Shown here: in pieces, positions 61,797 to 64,000 of the stretch
Layout of the letters: each line of letters starts with the position of its first letter
Numbering within the stretch: position 1 is the first letter of the stretch
NCBI RefSeq assembly: GCF_021134715.1
Contig: NC_060019.1
Span: forward strand, 9,562,001 to 9,626,000
Source of the DNA: Daphnia pulex
Lineage: Eukaryota > Arthropoda > Branchiopoda > Diplostraca > Daphniidae
Direction of reading: 5' to 3'
DNA: 64,000 nucleotides
The notes under the pieces: model-generated
Database searches by the model: none
Told to the model about the DNA's origin: nothing
The model's input: the letters and a program-made list of their open reading frames with translations, nothing else
Made by a program: the position numbers and the translations under genes

Positions 61797-63247
61797 CTGT
61801 TGTTTTATTCACAAACTATCTATAACGTATTTACTGTATCACTTTCTAGTCTCTTGATGTTTGTACAAATATATTTAGCGACATTGCTGAATCACACCGT
61901 TTGTAGTTTGAATTTGACACTACTAAAACGCACTTTACCTGCACCACCTTTTATCAAGACGTAGAGAGCGAACAATCATATGGATCCAAATGCTTGAAAT
62001 CCGAATGGAATTAAACGGTTAATCCGGGATTGATTTCACTGATAATTCACTGATTGCATAATTTTACCAAGTATTTCATGTTAACTGAAACCCACTTGTG
62101 TAAACGTTTAATGTCACAAGTTTATGTTTAAAGCATTTCAGGTTGACCTTTAAAGAATGTCCTCAACAATTATCTGTGCCCCCCCCCCCTGTGTTGGATC
62201 ATATCTCATGAACTTTTTTTTCGGCGGCACTGATTGAAGCCAACAGGTGGTCTCACACGTCGACAGCGTGTGTCGGTTTATTATTTGCTGCCATTGTGTA
62301 CAATTCCAAAGAGAATAGCTGCCCTTGCTGCAATTGTTTACTACTTAAGAGAGATAATGAAATTTACTGTACACAATTGCGCCTTTAGGTCGTCAAGATA
62401 AGTCACGCCTCGTGCGGTCAAATGAAATTACAAACATTTTCTGCATTCCGCTTGTAGAATACCTCGACATAAAATTGCACGTAAGGCTTGTAATTTATTA
62501 TTCGATTCCGGAAATTAACCAACACCGACAATATTTAATGTAAGAAAAAGGTTAAGGCATCGATAGGCGATGGTTGATAAGACGCTTCAATAACTCATAG
62601 TGATAATTCAACAGAACGAAGCTGAAAACCCATTTTATTATTTTAAATGTTATTGATTTAATTATGTTGTCCACCCTCTAGCAGTTAACCGACACGTGCT
62701 TCGCAATTAGAATTAGGTATTTTTGTAACCCATCCCTTTTAAAGTTTCAATCCAGCAACGGATACTGGTACTTCCGAACCCTGCCTTCTTTAGCGCTTTA
62801 GTTTTCTTTTTGTTTGTTCTTTTCAAGGTATTCTTGCACCAAATTTTGTAAAAAGAAAAAGCAGACCCTTCCTATTTGATTGCGGGTTTTTTTTACAGTT
62901 AGTTGCTCGGTCGGGGATGTAACAGACTGGTGTAAAATGCTTCAGTTATTGCGTAAATGGACGTTAACATTCCTGGTTGTAACAAACCAAAATCTTTCCA
63001 TTTTTATTTAATTTTATTGCACGTCGGCACAACTTGATAGTTCATTTGACGGATGTGAAGTCCAACCTGTCTAACGATAAAAAAAAAAGTAAATATTTTG
63101 CATCTGCGTTGTTTCCTTTTTGCGATTTTAATGGATGCTTAAGAGAAGTCGGCTGGCCAACGGGCTCATTAGAAGACGGCCAACAACATCACGGTTGACG
63201 TTTCCCTTCTGTTTCAAAAAGTGTTTAAATCCCACTCCAACTCGGCC
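61797..63247. other. Intergenic between the tandem membrane-protein copies
   Basis: AT-rich, with a poly-C run near 62179-62188. The right end (about 63145-63247) is homologous to the region before copy 1, including codons matching the end of the small gene (GSLED...HG then stop). No full copy of the small gene's first exon was found. Confidence 0.5.
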
Positions 63248-64000
63248 ATGTCTCAATTATACAAGTGCGTGCGGCTAATGTTTATTATTGGAGTTCGATT
63301 TCTTGTGTTTGGTGACGTTAATGGACTCGAAGAAAACGAGGAAGTGATTGACGATTTCGATACGGGCACGGCAACCTATTGGCAATTGCCAAACAACAGT
63401 TCGGCGACAATTTGGCAGTTGTCGATGCACGGAGAACTGCTTCCTCCCGGAATCGATATTTTGCGACCGCCAAGCGTAGAAGGCGACGGTTTTCTCGAAG
63501 TTTTCCCGCTATCCGACACTGTGGCTCAAATTTATTCCAATGTCTTTGATTTGTTGCCTGGTGCCACTGTCGAGTTGACGTACTGGAATTCCGACAGTAC
63601 TTATACTTTCCGACACACAGTTTTGCTAGTCTACAACGAGTTTAGGCAAATCGATGATGAAACGGGTACCGAACCACCGCTCAAATCAGTGCTAGTTTAC
63701 AGTGCACCATTATTAACTGATCAATTTCTCGGCTGGAGAACAGATTTGATTGACCTTAAAATCACGGAACCGTCAAAAATTCAGGTAAAACTCTTGGCTT
63801 AATATTCTAGCCGTGTGAGGAGTAAAACTGTTCCATCAACAAATTATAGTTAACGCTTAAAGCTGCTTTATTGATCGCGCTTTTCTTGAATAATGTTTAT
63901 AGATTCGTATCGATGGCTCCATTTTGAAAACTAACGAAAGTGGATTAGCTGTTACTAAGATTGTCATCAAGAACGGTGTGGAGATGAGCACAACGAGCAG
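63248..64000 (+). CDS. Type I membrane mucin-like protein, copy 2 (3' end outside window)
   Basis: Exon 1 is 63248-63784 (179 codons); exon 2 starts at 63903 and runs off the window. The protein begins with a signal peptide (RLMFIIGVRFLVFGDVNG) and the same ectodomain as copy 1: IDDFDTGTATYWQ, WQLSMHGELLPPGIDILRPP, GDGFLEVFPLSD, VFDLLPGATVELTYWN, IRIDGS, GLAVTKIVIKNGV. The splice site position and phase are identical to copy 1. The start is the ATG at 63248; an upstream in-frame GTG is not needed. A Ser/Thr stalk and transmembrane helix are expected beyond the window. Confidence 0.8.

Overview
The window is a compact arthropod nuclear genome segment. Introns are mostly 55-100 bp, genes are closely packed on both strands, and the long flanks are full of simple repeats. 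The gene content and lineage-restricted secreted families fit a branchiopod crustacean, most likely Daphnia; that is inference, because no rRNA or mitochondrial marker is present. All gene models below were spliced by eye, checking GT/AG (or GC/AG) sites and codon phase at each junction.

Left part (1-25 kb): a PLEKHA4/5/6/7-type PH-domain adaptor gene (minus strand, its 3' part lies outside the window) and a TRMT9B/fire dancer-type tRNA-methyltransferase-like gene (plus strand, 1,389 aa with a huge disordered insert) point away from each other. About 12 kb of microsatellite-rich DNA without clear genes lies between them.

Middle (26-45 kb): a complete 17-exon class-V P4-ATPase (ATP10-like flippase, minus), the small spliceosomal gene SNRPF/SmF (plus), a secreted CAP-superfamily gene (plus), and two paralogous short secreted-protein genes (minus, 36 and 42 kb). 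Two spliced but unrecognised minus-strand genes, one with a PHD-like finger, lie at 38-40 kb. A pair of Gln/Val/Pro-repeat secreted proteins follows, one intact and one carrying two in-frame stops.

Right part (45-64 kb): three paralogous, divergent bestrophin anion-channel genes (plus), with a pancreatic-type lipase (minus) between the first and second. A DNA-repair/germline pair between the second and third ends tail to tail: XPA (plus) and TDRKH/papi (minus). Next come a small unrecognised gene and two tandem copies of a type I membrane protein with an N-terminal ectodomain and a mucin-like Ser/Thr stalk; the last copy is cut by the window end.

The main observations for follow-up are: (1) one intron in the three bestrophin paralogs sits at three different phases, one nucleotide apart, while all other introns keep their phase; (2) a nearly intact pseudogene with two nonsense codons lies beside its functional twin; (3) the tandem duplication of the mucin-like gene carries along the last codons of the preceding small gene with almost identical spacing; (4) two GC-AG introns occur; (5) TDRKH has a second KH domain without its GXXG loop. 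No previously undescribed multi-gene system is evident; the unrecognised 38-40 kb genes are the best place to look for novelty.
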